This document shows, in pieces, positions 1 through 10,117 of a DNA stretch of 64,000 nucleotides. A program made the translations under genes and the position numbers. Source of the DNA: Stomoxys calcitrans (lineage: Eukaryota; Arthropoda; Insecta; Diptera; Muscidae); the NCBI RefSeq assembly GCF_963082655.1, contig NC_081554.1, forward strand, positions 64,198,602 through 64,262,601. Direction: 5' to 3'. The notes under the pieces were generated by a model. The model had not been told where the DNA came from, ran no database searches, and saw only the letters and a list, made by a program, of their open reading frames with translations. The number at the start of each line of letters is the position of its first letter. Within the stretch, counting starts at the first letter, position 1.

Positions 1-1370
1 ACAATGAAATTATTATGACTCTTTTCCGAATACCAAATAGTTAGAATGTGCGTAAGAAATTTATATCTGTCTGATAGTTGATAATTTAAGGTAGTGATGT
101 ATTGCCTCAATTGATCAAAACGGAAAAGTAAACTCATTATTTAATTTTTATTTTTCCTCCATATCCTGTTTTCAAGCTAACATACATTTATCACAATCTT
201 TAAGATTTTGCCCAAGTTATTGTTATCGTTGTGGTTGTTTTTTTTGTTACTACGTTTTCGGGAAAAACTTTATTGCAAGTTTGATATTTGCACAACTGCT
301 AACCATTTTTGCAGTCATTCGCTGAGGTCTTATCATTGCCATGCAAAGAAACATGGATATTTGAAAAAATCCCTTGGCAACCTAAAGAAACATCCGTCTT
401 ATTCTTTCTTATTCCCACTTTCTTATCAGAAACACAAATATTTTTTGGGGAAAAAGTTTTGAAAACACATGCAAAATAAATCACAAATGCAGCAAATCGA
501 ATTAAATTACAACAACAAAAACATTGATATCACACTTCAAGACAAGCCATGGTATCTTTACGCCATATCTCTCCAACTCATTGGAAACAAAATCAGCTGC
601 GTATATGTTGGAGAAAACTTTGGAGTAAAGGTGAATGGGAAGCTTTTTTTAAGGTAAAACTTCAAAATATCGTTGTAGCTCTTTCTTTAAGAGGGTGTCA
701 GAAAACAAGACCACATTTTGAAATTCACATTTTAACTCAAATGGAACAGGGCATGAAAATTCAGTTAAAATAATGGACCTGACATCATCAATCTGAAAGA
801 TGGACTTTAAATTCTTTTCATTAACATTTCAGCATTCGCTATGTTCCAAGATATTCACTTTGTAAACCAAGATTCTGACAACTGGAAAGAAATTTAAGAA
901 CTAGAGATTTCTTTGCATCAACATACCAACCATTTGGCGGATCTTTTCGCTTTACGATTTCATTTTGAATCCCTCCCAAAAAAACTAGGACTCTATTATC
1001 AAACTATTTTTTTCCAACGTCTCTGAGCTTACATTATTCCTTCATAAAAAAAAATTGTATGCATTTGGACTTTTTGCAAACTCCATATATCCTCAGTCGA
1101 TATGTTGACAAAAGAATCGAACCAAACCGTTGAAGCATAACTTTGGAAGACAACATATCGAACAAACGTTTGGAGCACAACTGTTGGCATAGTCACATTA
1201 TGTCCAACTATTGCACAAACTAATGCTTCACAAAGTCCAAGTTTCCACAATAAATAGGACATAGTAGCCTTGGCGATAAATCAAATGCAAGAATAAGAGA
1301 TTTAAATATCAGACACACATATGAAAATACACTTCATATGGTTTAAATTAAATTAAAATAAAATATGTAT
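1..1370. other. AT-rich DNA without recognised gene
   Basis: Low-complexity A/T-rich sequence. Short open frames occur on both strands but overlap each other, have no recognisable domain and look like chance. I see no repeat family that occurs elsewhere in the window. Confidence 0.5.
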
Positions 1371-2719
1371 AGGGTGAATTTTTAAGAGCTCTAGGAAAGT
1401 TAAAAAAAAAAAAACACTTAAAAAAAAAACATGAAATCTTTATTTGAATCGATAGTACGCTTCTTATAATTTAATGTTTGAAGATTATTTCATGCAAATG
1501 TTGACCGTGACTACTCCTCAAATGGTTCATCCGCTTGGTCCAATTTTGGCATACTCTTTCCAACATTTCGGCCGGTATCATACGAATAAATGCCTCAATG
1601 TTGTCTTCCAATGCGTCAATTAAAGCGGACCCTACAAAAAGTAGTCTAAAAGCCTTAAATCGCCCGATCTATTCGGTCAATTGACCGATCCCGAAATAAA
1701 ATGTTCACCCAACTCGGTTCCCAATAAGCCCATAGTTACGAGTGCTGTGTGGCATGTGGCACGGTCTTGTTGAAACCACATGCCATGCAAGTCAAGTTCT
1801 TGCATTTTGGGGAAAAAAAGAAAGTTAAATATCATCTCACGATAGCATTCACCAATCACAGTTACGTTACAATTCGCATCATCTTTGAAGAAGCACGGTC
1901 CAATGATGCCACCAGCCCATAAACCGCACCAAACTGTGATTTTTCTGGATGCTTTGGAAGCTCTTGCAATGCTTCTGGCTGATATTAACTACAAAATCGT
2001 TAAATATGCTTATTAACGTACCTATTGAGCCAAAAATGAGCTTTGTCGAAAAATGGAAGAAGCTCGCGATGAAATTTCTTGACAGAGCACGCATTTTGAT
2101 AGTAAAAGTCAATAATTTGCAAGCGTTGTTCATTTGTAAGACGAATCAAGTTTAAATTATAGACCAAACGGAAGATGTTTGAAAGTAGTTCATTGTAATG
2201 CGTGCTGTGCGGCATGTGGCACCGTCTTGTTAAAACCATATGTCATGCAAGTCAAGCTCTTGCATTTTGGGCAAAAAAAAAGTTAAATATCATCTCACGA
2301 TAGCATTCACCAATCACAGTTACGTTACGATTCGCAACATCTTTGAAGAAGTACGGTCCAATGATGCCACCAGCCCATAAACCTTACCAAACTATGACTT
2401 TTTCTGGATGCATTGGTAGCTCTTGCAATGCTTCTGGCTGATCGTCACTCCACAATCGACAATTCTGCTTATGTACGTACCCATTGAGCCAAAAATGAGC
2501 TTTGTCGAAAAATGGAAGAGGCGCGCAATGAACTTTCTTAACAGAGCACGCATTTGGATAATAAAATGCAGTAATTTACAAGCGTTGGTCTTTGGTAGGA
2601 CGATTCATGGTTAAATATAGACCAAACTGAACATGTTTGACAGTGAAAAAAAACACGAAACGTACGTGAGCTGTTTGAATCAGTTTTTCCAAAAAGATAG
2701 TAGCTAAAAAAATCACCCT
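1371..2719 (-). mobile_element. Mariner-family DNA transposon, internally deleted and rearranged (copy A)
   Basis: The ends are imperfect inverted repeats: agggtgaatttttaagagct at the left and the complement of gctaaaaaaatcaccc at the right. Read on the minus strand, the fragments begin with RLTNEQRLQIIDFYYQNA (about 2165-2110) and include HFWLN (about 2035) and, near 1775, WFQQD followed by ATCHTA, the second catalytic Asp of a mariner transposase. The region between the N-terminus and the first catalytic block is missing: SVKKFHRELLPF joins directly to FDKAHFW, so the helix-turn-helix DNA-binding part is gone. Stops, frameshifts and an internal duplication make it non-autonomous. By family knowledge the spacing of the third catalytic residue in this lineage fits the DD41D (rosa) mariners; that assignment is inference. 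The mini-me terminal fragment that follows abuts its right end. Confidence 0.85.
1738..2640. repeat. Direct duplication inside mariner copy A
   Basis: Segment 1738-2197 (from tgctgtgtggcatgtggcac) is repeated at about 2200-2640 (from tgctgtgcggcatgtggcac) in the same orientation. Each half carries the catalytic-core region and the start of the transposase. The halves differ by scattered substitutions, so the duplication or nested insertion is not very recent. Confidence 0.8.
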
Positions 2720-2811
2720 TTACTTTATAAGGTCTTAGACAAATATTTCGATTGTATTACAAGCGGAATAATGAAGTTAGTATATCCCCATCCTATGGTG
2801 GAGGGTATAAA
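2719..2811 (+). mobile_element. Mini-me-like element, 3' terminal fragment
   Basis: Begins with tactttataaggtcttagac and ends with ctatggtggagggtataa, the conserved terminal segment of the mini-me family seen intact at 36940-37035. It starts immediately after the right end of mariner copy A. The rest of the element is not present on the mariner's other side. Confidence 0.75.
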
Positions 2812-3367
2812 AAAACAAATAAGAGCGTGCTAAGTTCGGTCGGGCCGAATCATATAAACCCTCCACCATGGATCGCATCTGTCGAGTTCTTTGCGCAGTA
2901 TCTCTATTTAGGCAAACAAAGAATAATGAATATGCACGGAGGAGGAGGAGAAGGAGCAATATCAAGTTATAGTCCGATTCGGGGCTCAAGAAGCAAAATC
3001 GGGAGATCGGTTTATATGGGAGCTGTGCCAAGCTATAGATCGATTCAGACCATATTGCACACGTATGTTGAAGGCCATGGGAAAAGCCGTTGCACAAAAT
3101 TTGTGCCAAATCGGATGAGAATTGCTCTCTCTAGAGGCTGAAGAACTCAAGATCCCAGATTGGTTTATATGGCAGCTATATCAGGGTATGGACCGATTTG
3201 GACCATACTTCGCATAAATGTTAGAAGTGATACCAAAACACCACGTGCAAAACTACAACCAAATCGGATAGGAATTGCGCCTTCTAAAAGCTCAAGAAAT
3301 CAAGACCCAAGATCGGTTTATATAGCAGCTATATCAGGTTATGGACCGATTTGAACCATACTTCGCA
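2812..3367 (+). mobile_element. Mini-me/Helentron-like element, 5' part
   Basis: Starts with the family head (gtgctaagttcggtcgggcc, then ataaaccctccaccatgg) and runs through two to three ~153-bp internal units, each with ggtttatatgg and an atcgg-attgc block. It lacks the microsatellite and 3' core; it stops where F1 reverse-transcriptase sequence begins. Open frames across it are products of repeat periodicity. Confidence 0.8.
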
Positions 3368-4087
3368 GTTGTTGGGAGTGTGGTGCTCACAGCTATCCCG
3401 TGCTGGATGATCACCCAGAGGAGTGGCGATAAAATCCCCCCTGTGGCGTGCCCTGTGCCACTTTCCCCCTTATATTTATGCCATTGGACACACAATTTAT
3501 CCACCTGTTCCTTAGCATATGGTTTATCCAGTCTCTAAGGACCGGTTCCACCCGGTACTGGTCTAAGGATTGGATCAGATTGTCGGCCCGCACATTGTTA
3601 AAAGCCCCCTTAATGTCAAGGCATACCGTCAGTGTGTACGTTTTGGCATCGAAGGATTATTCTATTTTATGCACCACCTCTTGCAGGGCAGTCTCCACCG
3701 ACCTTCGCTTGACATAGGCATGCTGATTGTATTTGAGCAGTTCGCTGGATGTCATACTCTTTATCATGGTGTCCGCAATACGTTCCATGGTTTTGAGTAG
3801 AAAGGACTAGGCACGCTGTGAAAATTTTGGCCAGACGAGGCGCCAGATAGTCTGCCTCTTTCTGTAGTAACGCCGGAAATATTCCATCAGGTCCGGGTGA
3901 CTTAAATGGTTTTTTTTGGTTCGATCAACGTCATTATTGCAAGATTCCGGTGTCTCCGTGAGTCCCTTCGTATCCTGTGGAAAACGGGTTTTCATCAAAA
4001 GCCTCAACATGTCCTCCGTTGTCTCTGCTCTCACTCCCATATCGTCTACTAAAGTTTCAGTTTGGACACGGGTTTTTGAGAGAAACT
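3368..4087 (-). pseudogene. Non-LTR retrotransposon F1, reverse transcriptase fragment
   Basis: Minus-strand translation gives a decayed RT of the RNase H-bearing family F1. Reading downward from 4087: a pre-RT stretch (KTRVQTETLVDDMGVRAE), then KYNQHAYVKRRSVETALQE, then the motif A region LDIKGAFNNVRADN, then motif B AQGTPQGG (about 3440). The catalytic YxDD block is beyond the break at 3368. At least one stop and a frameshift separate the segments. The same protein occurs at 27542-28429. The upstream part of this copy is at 5132-5345, separated by a mini-me insertion. Confidence 0.85.
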
Positions 4088-5131
4088 TTTTATACCCTCC
4101 ACCATAAGATGGGGGGTATACTAATTTCGTCATTCTGTTTGTAACTATTCGAAATATTCGTCTGAGACACCATAAAGTATATATATTTCTGATCGTCGTG
4201 ACATTTTATGTCGATCTAGCCATGTCCGTCCGTCTGTCCGTCCGTCCGTCTGTCCGTCCGTCCATCCGTCTGTCCGTCCGTCTGCCTGTCGAAAGCACGC
4301 TAACTTCCGAAGGAGTACAAATACTGCACAAATACTTCTTATTAGTGTAGGTCGGTTGGTAATGTAAATGGGCCATATCGGTCCATGTTTTGATATAGCT
4401 GCCATATAAACCGATCTTGGGTCTTGACTTCTTGAGCCTCTCGAAGGCGCAATTCTTATCCGATCGGGATGAAATTTTGCACGATGTGTTCTGTCATGAT
4501 ATCCAACATCTGTGCCAAGTATGATTCAAATCTGTCCATAACCTGATATAGCTGCCATATTAACCGATCTTGGGTCTTGACTTCTTGAGCCTCTAGAGTG
4601 CGCAATTCTTATCCGATTGGAATGAAATTTCGCACGATGTGTTTTGTCATGATATCCAACATCTGTGCCAAGAATGGTTCAAATCGGTTCTTAACCTGAT
4701 ATAGCTGTCATATAAACCGATCTTGGGTCTTGACTTATTGAGCCTGTAGAGGTTGCAATTATTATCCGATTTGCCTGAAATTTTGTACGACGGATTCTCT
4801 CATGACCATCAATATATGTGTTTATTATGGTCTGAATCGGTCTATAGCCCGATACAGCTCCCATATAAATCGATCTCTCTATTTTACTTCTTGAGCCCCC
4901 AAATGGCGCAATTCTTATTCGAATTGGCTGACATTTTACACAGGTCTCCAATATATAATTTAATTGTGGTCCAAACCGGACCATATCTTGATATCGCTCT
5001 AAAGCAGAGCAAATCTTTTCTTATATCCTGTTTTGCCTAAGAAGAGATGCCGGGAAAAAACTCGACAAATGCGATCCATGGTGGAGGGTATATAAGATTC
5101 GGCCCGGCCGAACTTAGCATGCTTTTACTTG
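4088..5131 (-). mobile_element. Mini-me/Helentron-like element, complete (~1.04 kb)
   Basis: On the plus strand it runs from ttataccctccaccataaga, through the core (complement of gaaatatatatactttatgg), the GTCY microsatellite and several ~150-bp units, to the complemented head ccggccgaacttagcatgct and tttacttgt. The two ends share the inverted motif tataccctccaccat. It is inserted in the F1 reading frame: A-K-I-N-K lies on one side and F-L-S-K-T-R on the other. No target duplication longer than about 4 bp is apparent, as expected for rolling-circle Helentron-type elements. Confidence 0.85.
4224..4290. repeat. GTCY tetranucleotide microsatellite
   Basis: Sixteen or so GTCC/GTCT units (gtccgtccgtctgtccgtcc and on). 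This is the GTCY proto-microsatellite of mini-me elements; the same tract is only about 20 bp long in sibling copies at 52970 and 36870. Confidence 0.9.
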
Positions 5132-5345
5132 TTTATCTTGGCGGCATCATTAACGCTATCGACCTGTAGGCAGAAAAGCTTCCAGGAGGCACGTTTTGCC
5201 GCTATGGTAATCTTATTGTATTCCTTGAGCCGTGTGTAATACACATCCCAATAAACTTCTGCTTTTTTACTACGTGCTCTGTTAAAAATTCTGCGGACCT
5301 CTATCCCAATATTGCGAATCTCCCGTCATAAATCTTGCCTAACTT
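5132..5345 (-). pseudogene. Non-LTR retrotransposon F1, linker upstream of RT
   Basis: Minus-strand translation includes RSKKAEVYWDVYYTRLKEYN and AAKRASWKAFCLQVDSVNDA, the segment between endonuclease and RT in family F1. The same block occurs on the plus strand at 56890-57350. It joins in frame, across the mini-me at 4088-5131, to the RT fragment at 3368-4087, so the two are one broken element. Confidence 0.75.
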
Positions 5346-6049
5346 GTTTTAATGTATTTGTGATGACCAATTTAAAATTTCAAAAGCCCAATGTATAACG
5401 ACACTTTTCCACATTTCTATAAGTTTTGCAACTCTTACCTATCAACATCACGGCGTAAAGTTTCCATTCAATCAACTTCAGTTATTGATACCTTAACCTG
5501 ATTTCCAACGCTATGAATGGATATCAACTGAACCTTTGCCATTACCTTCTTTGTATGTAGGTAGTATGCGTTTGATATACGCTTAAACCGCAAGCTTTCG
5601 CAAAGGATGAATAAATTCCAATGTCCTCGAAACAGTTTGCCAAAAAAAAAAACAGGATGCTTCACAACGCTGAATTTACCTTTATAAAGAAATATATGTT
5701 GCAATAGTAACAGGTTTAAATAACATCACGGTCTGGTTAATTTTCCCGCATGCTGGAGATAATTTGCAATATTTCCTTCAGTAGCATGCAACGCAAACCA
5801 AAATCAAGTGCATCAGTATCCTGCACTTGTAAATCGATTACTTGAAAATTATCTGAAGCGAAAGAAAATGATTAAAAGGAATATCTTTCTTAAGTTGCAT
5901 ACATGCAGTGTACAGAATGGAGATTCATTTAGCTCAGGTCGAGTTAAATCTATTATTGCTTTTACAGATCTCAAGAAAATACTTGAGCGTTATTTATTTT
6001 AAGTATTCATGAATAGCGTAATGCGTAATTATTCAGCTGAATGAGGAAT
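5346..6049. other. Unassigned A/T-rich stretch
   Basis: I recognise no element or protein here. Two short frames (5468-5704 minus and 5808-6002 plus) have no domain and unremarkable composition. Confidence 0.4.
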
Positions 6050-6284
6050 ATACGAGTAGCATTGCTTTAATAATGGGATCTTGCCTTGTTTAAACTGTTG
6101 AGTGGAGCGGACGCTGTGTTATTTCACTGCGCAACAATATTCTGTAACTGTGGTAGATAATTATTTTCTTAGAAAATTTTAAGTCACTCAAGGATAGCTT
6201 CGACAGTGCTATCTAGTTGGGAATTGATGATCTGCGTCCGTTTTCAGTGGAGCGGGGAATTCAGAGCCCGGGAATTGGCTTAGA

Positions 6285-7780
6285 ATGAACTCCAAAGATC
6301 CAACATCTGCGGTGGTGGTATCATACCTTAGCAAGCTGTCTGCTGGAACTAAAACATCGACTGGTCAGCGGGGGCTTTCGACTAAGACGCCTGGTTTGAG
6401 TCTTGAGAACAAGTCGAACCCATTTAATCTTTGCGTGCCTAAAATGTGCCTAGGCCATCGACCTTCTCCGGGAAACAATACGCTTACTAAGAGGTTGGCA
6501 TAATAAAAGGCACATCGCTCTAAGGTTTATTGAGAGGCTTGGTGCTAATTACCTTAAAGTCCTCACCGATGATGAGAGAGACCCCTCAATTGGGCTTAGG
6601 GATTTGCTGCACAGGATACCCCAAAGATTACACATCTCGATTCGGAAACTACACCGCAGTTAGCCAAAAGACTGCGGTCGCCTGGATGGCATTACATGCC
6701 TAAAAGAAGAAGGATGAGCAATAGTAAGATGGATAGAAGAACTTTGCTAATGTCGCTAGGGACAGTTAGGTGATGGTAGTTTTAGACAAAAGAGAAGAAC
6801 AGGGCTGCATAACTAGGAATAATTGGAGTGAGATATTCAACGCACTGTCATCAGTATGCTCCCATGTTCTTGAGGAATTTCCTTGGTCTACTCCAGTTTG
6901 TCACAATGCAGGATAGTATCGAGGCCGATACAAACTAATGGCCTTCGAGGATCAACGCTGAATTGAAATGTATCGCTGCGCCCTAAAAAAATATTGGCGA
7001 GATTTGGCTATTCGCAGCACTGAATTTAGTCAAAAGGGAAGATATTCCTTCTCAAAAAATTGCACAGGCTTTGATACCAAGAATTCCCTCAGATACTGAA
7101 TCCATACTTCAGAGAGACTGTAATCCCAATCTTTCAGCCACCGACTGGAAGATAGGATAAGGCTGACGGCTACGGAGACACGGAAAACTAAACTTCGACT
7201 GTCACGCTGACCTCAACAAGTTAGAAGAACTTCGAAACTCAAGTTGAAACTGAAGGTATATAAAAGCATTATAGTTGGGGAATCAGCAACAATAGACGAC
7301 CAAGCTGTTGTTGCTGAGCACTTTCCTGAGGAGCTATCAACCACTTCTCTAAAGTCTGGCGGCTTCCAGGAGGCTGAATATCCCGCTGCCACTATCAAAA
7401 TAGCAGGGGGAGGCTCCGAAACGGGACTCAACAAGCCCTGTATGGATGGGTCATCCGGTTGGACTAGGCTCAAGGAGTGCTCCAACGGGGAAGGACGGAA
7501 CTCAAAACGTACTTCCACAGAAGCAGCTAGTTTACTTCCACAGAAGTTTCTTAGGAGAAATCGTCCAAACCACTAGTGTGCAGTATCCAGAGGAAGAGTG
7601 CTTCTAATGTTTTCTCAAATGCCGCTGGGTGCGTAAGGAAACTCATCATGGCAAGAACGAACGTCTCTTGTGAGGAAGAACTCTCGGCGGATTCAGAAGA
7701 CAAGGCTAACGCAACAGTGGTGGAAATTCTGAATTCTGACTATGGTCCGGTTTCTGCAGATAAATCTCCAACATTTTAAT
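6285..7780 (+). pseudogene. F2 first ORF, DUF4780-like, broken
   Basis: It opens with MNSKDPTSAVVVSYLSKLSA, matching MDFKDPKVAVVVSSRSMLSA on the minus strand at 22235. Around 6770-7100 several frames give MVVLDKREEQGCITRN, LEEFPWSTPVCHNAG and YKLMAFEDQR, parallel to the intact stretch at 19658-20167. The domain resembles DUF4780, found in fly LINE first ORFs. The C-terminal part (7244-7576) is open: FPEELSTTSLKSGGFQEAEY. Multiple frameshifts make it non-coding now. The family role is probably an RNA-binding, Gag-like chaperone of the retrotransposon particle (inference). Confidence 0.75.
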
Positions 7781-7859
7781 ACCGCTTCGGCGGCACTTAA
7801 GGCAAATTTGATGGTAACAGGATTTAACGTGATTCTGATGCAAGTTCCAAGGGTGTGTT

Positions 7860-8400
7860 GTGGAATGGTTCATGGTGATAAGAATTCCTGCATTTAAACT
7901 ACTCAAGGGTACAGAGAATGGGAGACATAGAGCTTGTATTCTTGCCAAGTATAGTGCAAATGTTTTTCTTCTTCCATCGCTAAATACTGAAGATTCAATA
8001 GCAGCCAACCTTGAAGTAAATAAGTCTCATTACAGGTTGGCTTTCCCATACATGGCACACGATTCAGAGCCTAAAGTTACTGTTTGACGCCGCTTTTGTG
8101 AGTAAAAAAACCTCATTGTGGAAAATAAAGCTAATGCACATCCCCAGATATGGGAAAGTTCGGATATCAACGAAAGGGGTGAGCTACTTATCGTAGTTGT
8201 AATTTAGAAGTTGCAATCTGGCGATTTGTAATAAAGCAAATAAACCGACCTTTATTACCAGGAACAGGCAGGAAGCACAAGATGTCACCTCAGAGAATTT
8301 CAGCGGAAGAATATGTGACTGCAAAATGTTTCTCTGATCATCTTTACTTTAGTTTCAGCCTTGAAGAAATTACAGCAAAATTGATCCTTAGGATAAACAG
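7860..8400 (+). pseudogene. F2 AP-endonuclease domain, broken
   Basis: Residues ANVFLLPSLNTEDSIAANLE and MAHDSEP match the minus-strand endonuclease at 21300-21900. Further on, remnants of SSDINERGELL and of the terminal SDH block (ctctgatcatctttacttta) are visible in shifted frames. In the family this domain nicks target DNA to prime reverse transcription. Several stops; no function expected. Confidence 0.7.
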
Positions 8401-8975
8401 AAGAAATGCGTTATAGAATAAATTTCACCAAACATTTTGCATGACTATCCTCTCTAGACCAGAAAAGGATGCAGAAATTTAAGGTGGATATAGACACAAT
8501 AGTGAAGCAAATCACCAAGGCCCTTAATGACTCGTTTATGTCAGCATGACTTAGAGCCAAACCACGGGGTAAACAGAAACCGCCATGGTGGACTCCAGAA
8601 CTAGTCAGTCTTAGGAAGGTTTGCAGAAAACTCTTCAACAGGGCGAAAGCCACAAGGCATCACACGACTTCGAAGTCTGTAAGACTGAGCTAAGAAATTA
8701 CAGCCTTGAAAAAAAAACACTGCAAACGTGATCCCTCGGATAAACAGAAGAAAGGCGTAATAGGATAAATTTCACCACACATTCTGCACGACTATCCTCT
8801 CTAGACCTGAAAAGGATGCAGAAATTTAAGGAGGATATAGACACAATAGTGAAGCGAATCGCGAAGGCCCTTAATGACTCGTTTATGTCAGCATGACTTA
8901 GAGCCAAACCACTGGTTAGTCTTAGGAAGGTTTGCAGAGAATTCTTCAAGCCACAAACGCACCACACGACTTACA
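8384..8975. repeat. Tandem duplication (~346-bp offset) in F2 linker
   Basis: Block 8384-8690 is repeated at 8730-8975: both contain ggataaacagaagaaa, then actatcctctctagacc and cccttaatgactcgtttatg. The second copy lacks about 35 bp (from ggtaaacagaaaccgccatgg) and has several substitutions, so it predates much of the decay. Confidence 0.85.
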
Positions 8976-9006
8976 GACTTCGAAGTCGTGTGGTGCGTTT
9001 GTGGCT
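8949..9006. repeat. Perfect 24-bp inverted repeat with 10-nt loop
   Basis: Left arm 8949-8972 (agccacaaacgcaccacacg and four more bases) is the exact complement of 8983-9006; the loop is acagacttcg. It sits at the downstream edge of the 346-bp duplication. Confidence 0.9.
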
Positions 9007-9059
9007 AAGGAATTAAAAGGGCGAGCTGAAGAAGACTCAGAAAAAATCCTGGTTGGTAT

Positions 9060-10117
9060 TTTGCAGCACCGTGGAGGAAACATGTGAGGCCTCTAGGCTA
9101 AGGGACATCCTATCCAATTTGTCTGTCAACCATTATGCTTAAAACTATTGACATGTTTTTAATAAGAGATCTCTGAAGATCGCCTACCTCTGCAACAGCA
9201 TGCATATGGTCAGGGCAAGTCCACGGAAACAGGTCTTAACGAACGAGTCGCCTACATAGAGGTTTCGCTTCCTGTCAAAGAATATACAATGGTAGTATTT
9301 TTTTGACATTGAGGGTGCTTTTAGTAATGCAAAATCGACGTCTGTCATGAAGGAGCTTGAGTTTCTAGGCATTAGCACTACTGTAGGATAGTTTATAAAT
9401 AACTTACATACCAAAAGATGCATTACAGCAGATTTGGGATCTGTAAATCTGAAAAGATGGGTCAGCAAAGAAACACCTCAAGAAGGTGCACTGTCCCCTC
9501 TACTTTGGAATGTAGCTATTAACAATATATTGGGTTGCCCAAAAAGTAATTGCGGATTTTTTAAAAGAAAGTAAATGCATTTTTAATAAAACTTAGAATG
9601 AACTCTAATCAAATATACTTTTTTTACACTTTTTTTCTAAAGCAAGCTAAAAGTAACAGCTGATAACTGACAGAAGAAAGAATGCAATTACAGAGTCACA
9701 AGCTGTGAAAAAATTTGTCAACGCCGACTATATGAAAAATCCGCAATTACTTTTTGGGCAACCAATATTACTGTTTCTGGAAGAAAAATGTGTAAAAGTG
9801 GTTGCGTACGCCGATGACATGTTTATTACGATTAATAAAAAGTTTCCAACCTCTCTTGGAGATTTACTTCAGGAAGTTTTAAGTGCGACATCGAACTGGG
9901 CTACCGAAATTGGTCTAGGCGAGATACTATTTAGTTACCCACAGCAGCACCTATCTCCTTGCGAGGAGAGGATGTCCCATTTACTGAAATTGCAAAATAC
10001 TGGGGTCTTGTGCTGGAGAGGAAATTGAATTGAAATCCAACATTTTGGAAAAGGCAAGAAAAGTAACTCTTGCCCGATATGCCTGCAAGGGAGCCATTGG
10101 AGTTGGCAGCCCTACAA
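9060..10117 (+). pseudogene. F2 reverse transcriptase, split by a MITE
   Basis: Plus-strand pieces: HAYGQGKSTETGLNERVAYI (about 9195), motif A FFDIEGAFSNAKS (about 9305), KRCITADLGSVNLKRWV, motif B TPQEGALSPLLWNVAINNI (9475-9530, QG changed to QE). After the MITE it continues LFLEEKCVKVVAYADDMFIT with an intact YADD catalytic block (about 9810). The 107-residue open frame 9705-10028 begins in the MITE. One stop and a frameshift in the motif A region plus others downstream inactivate it. It is cut at 10117 by the mariner. Confidence 0.85.
9530..9765 (-). mobile_element. 236-bp MITE with TA target duplication (copy 1)
   Basis: Terminal inverted repeats ttgggttgcccaaaaagtaa and its complement (right end lost one C), flanked by TA at 9528-9529 and 9766-9767. 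It has no coding capacity. The body is in reverse orientation relative to the other four copies. Removing it and one TA rejoins the F2 RT codons. Confidence 0.95.

Noticed and set aside
3807..4133. 108-residue minus-strand frame starting MTKLVYPPSYGGGYKK
   Set aside because: The first ~16 residues are the translated end of the mini-me; the rest is F1 linker/RT.
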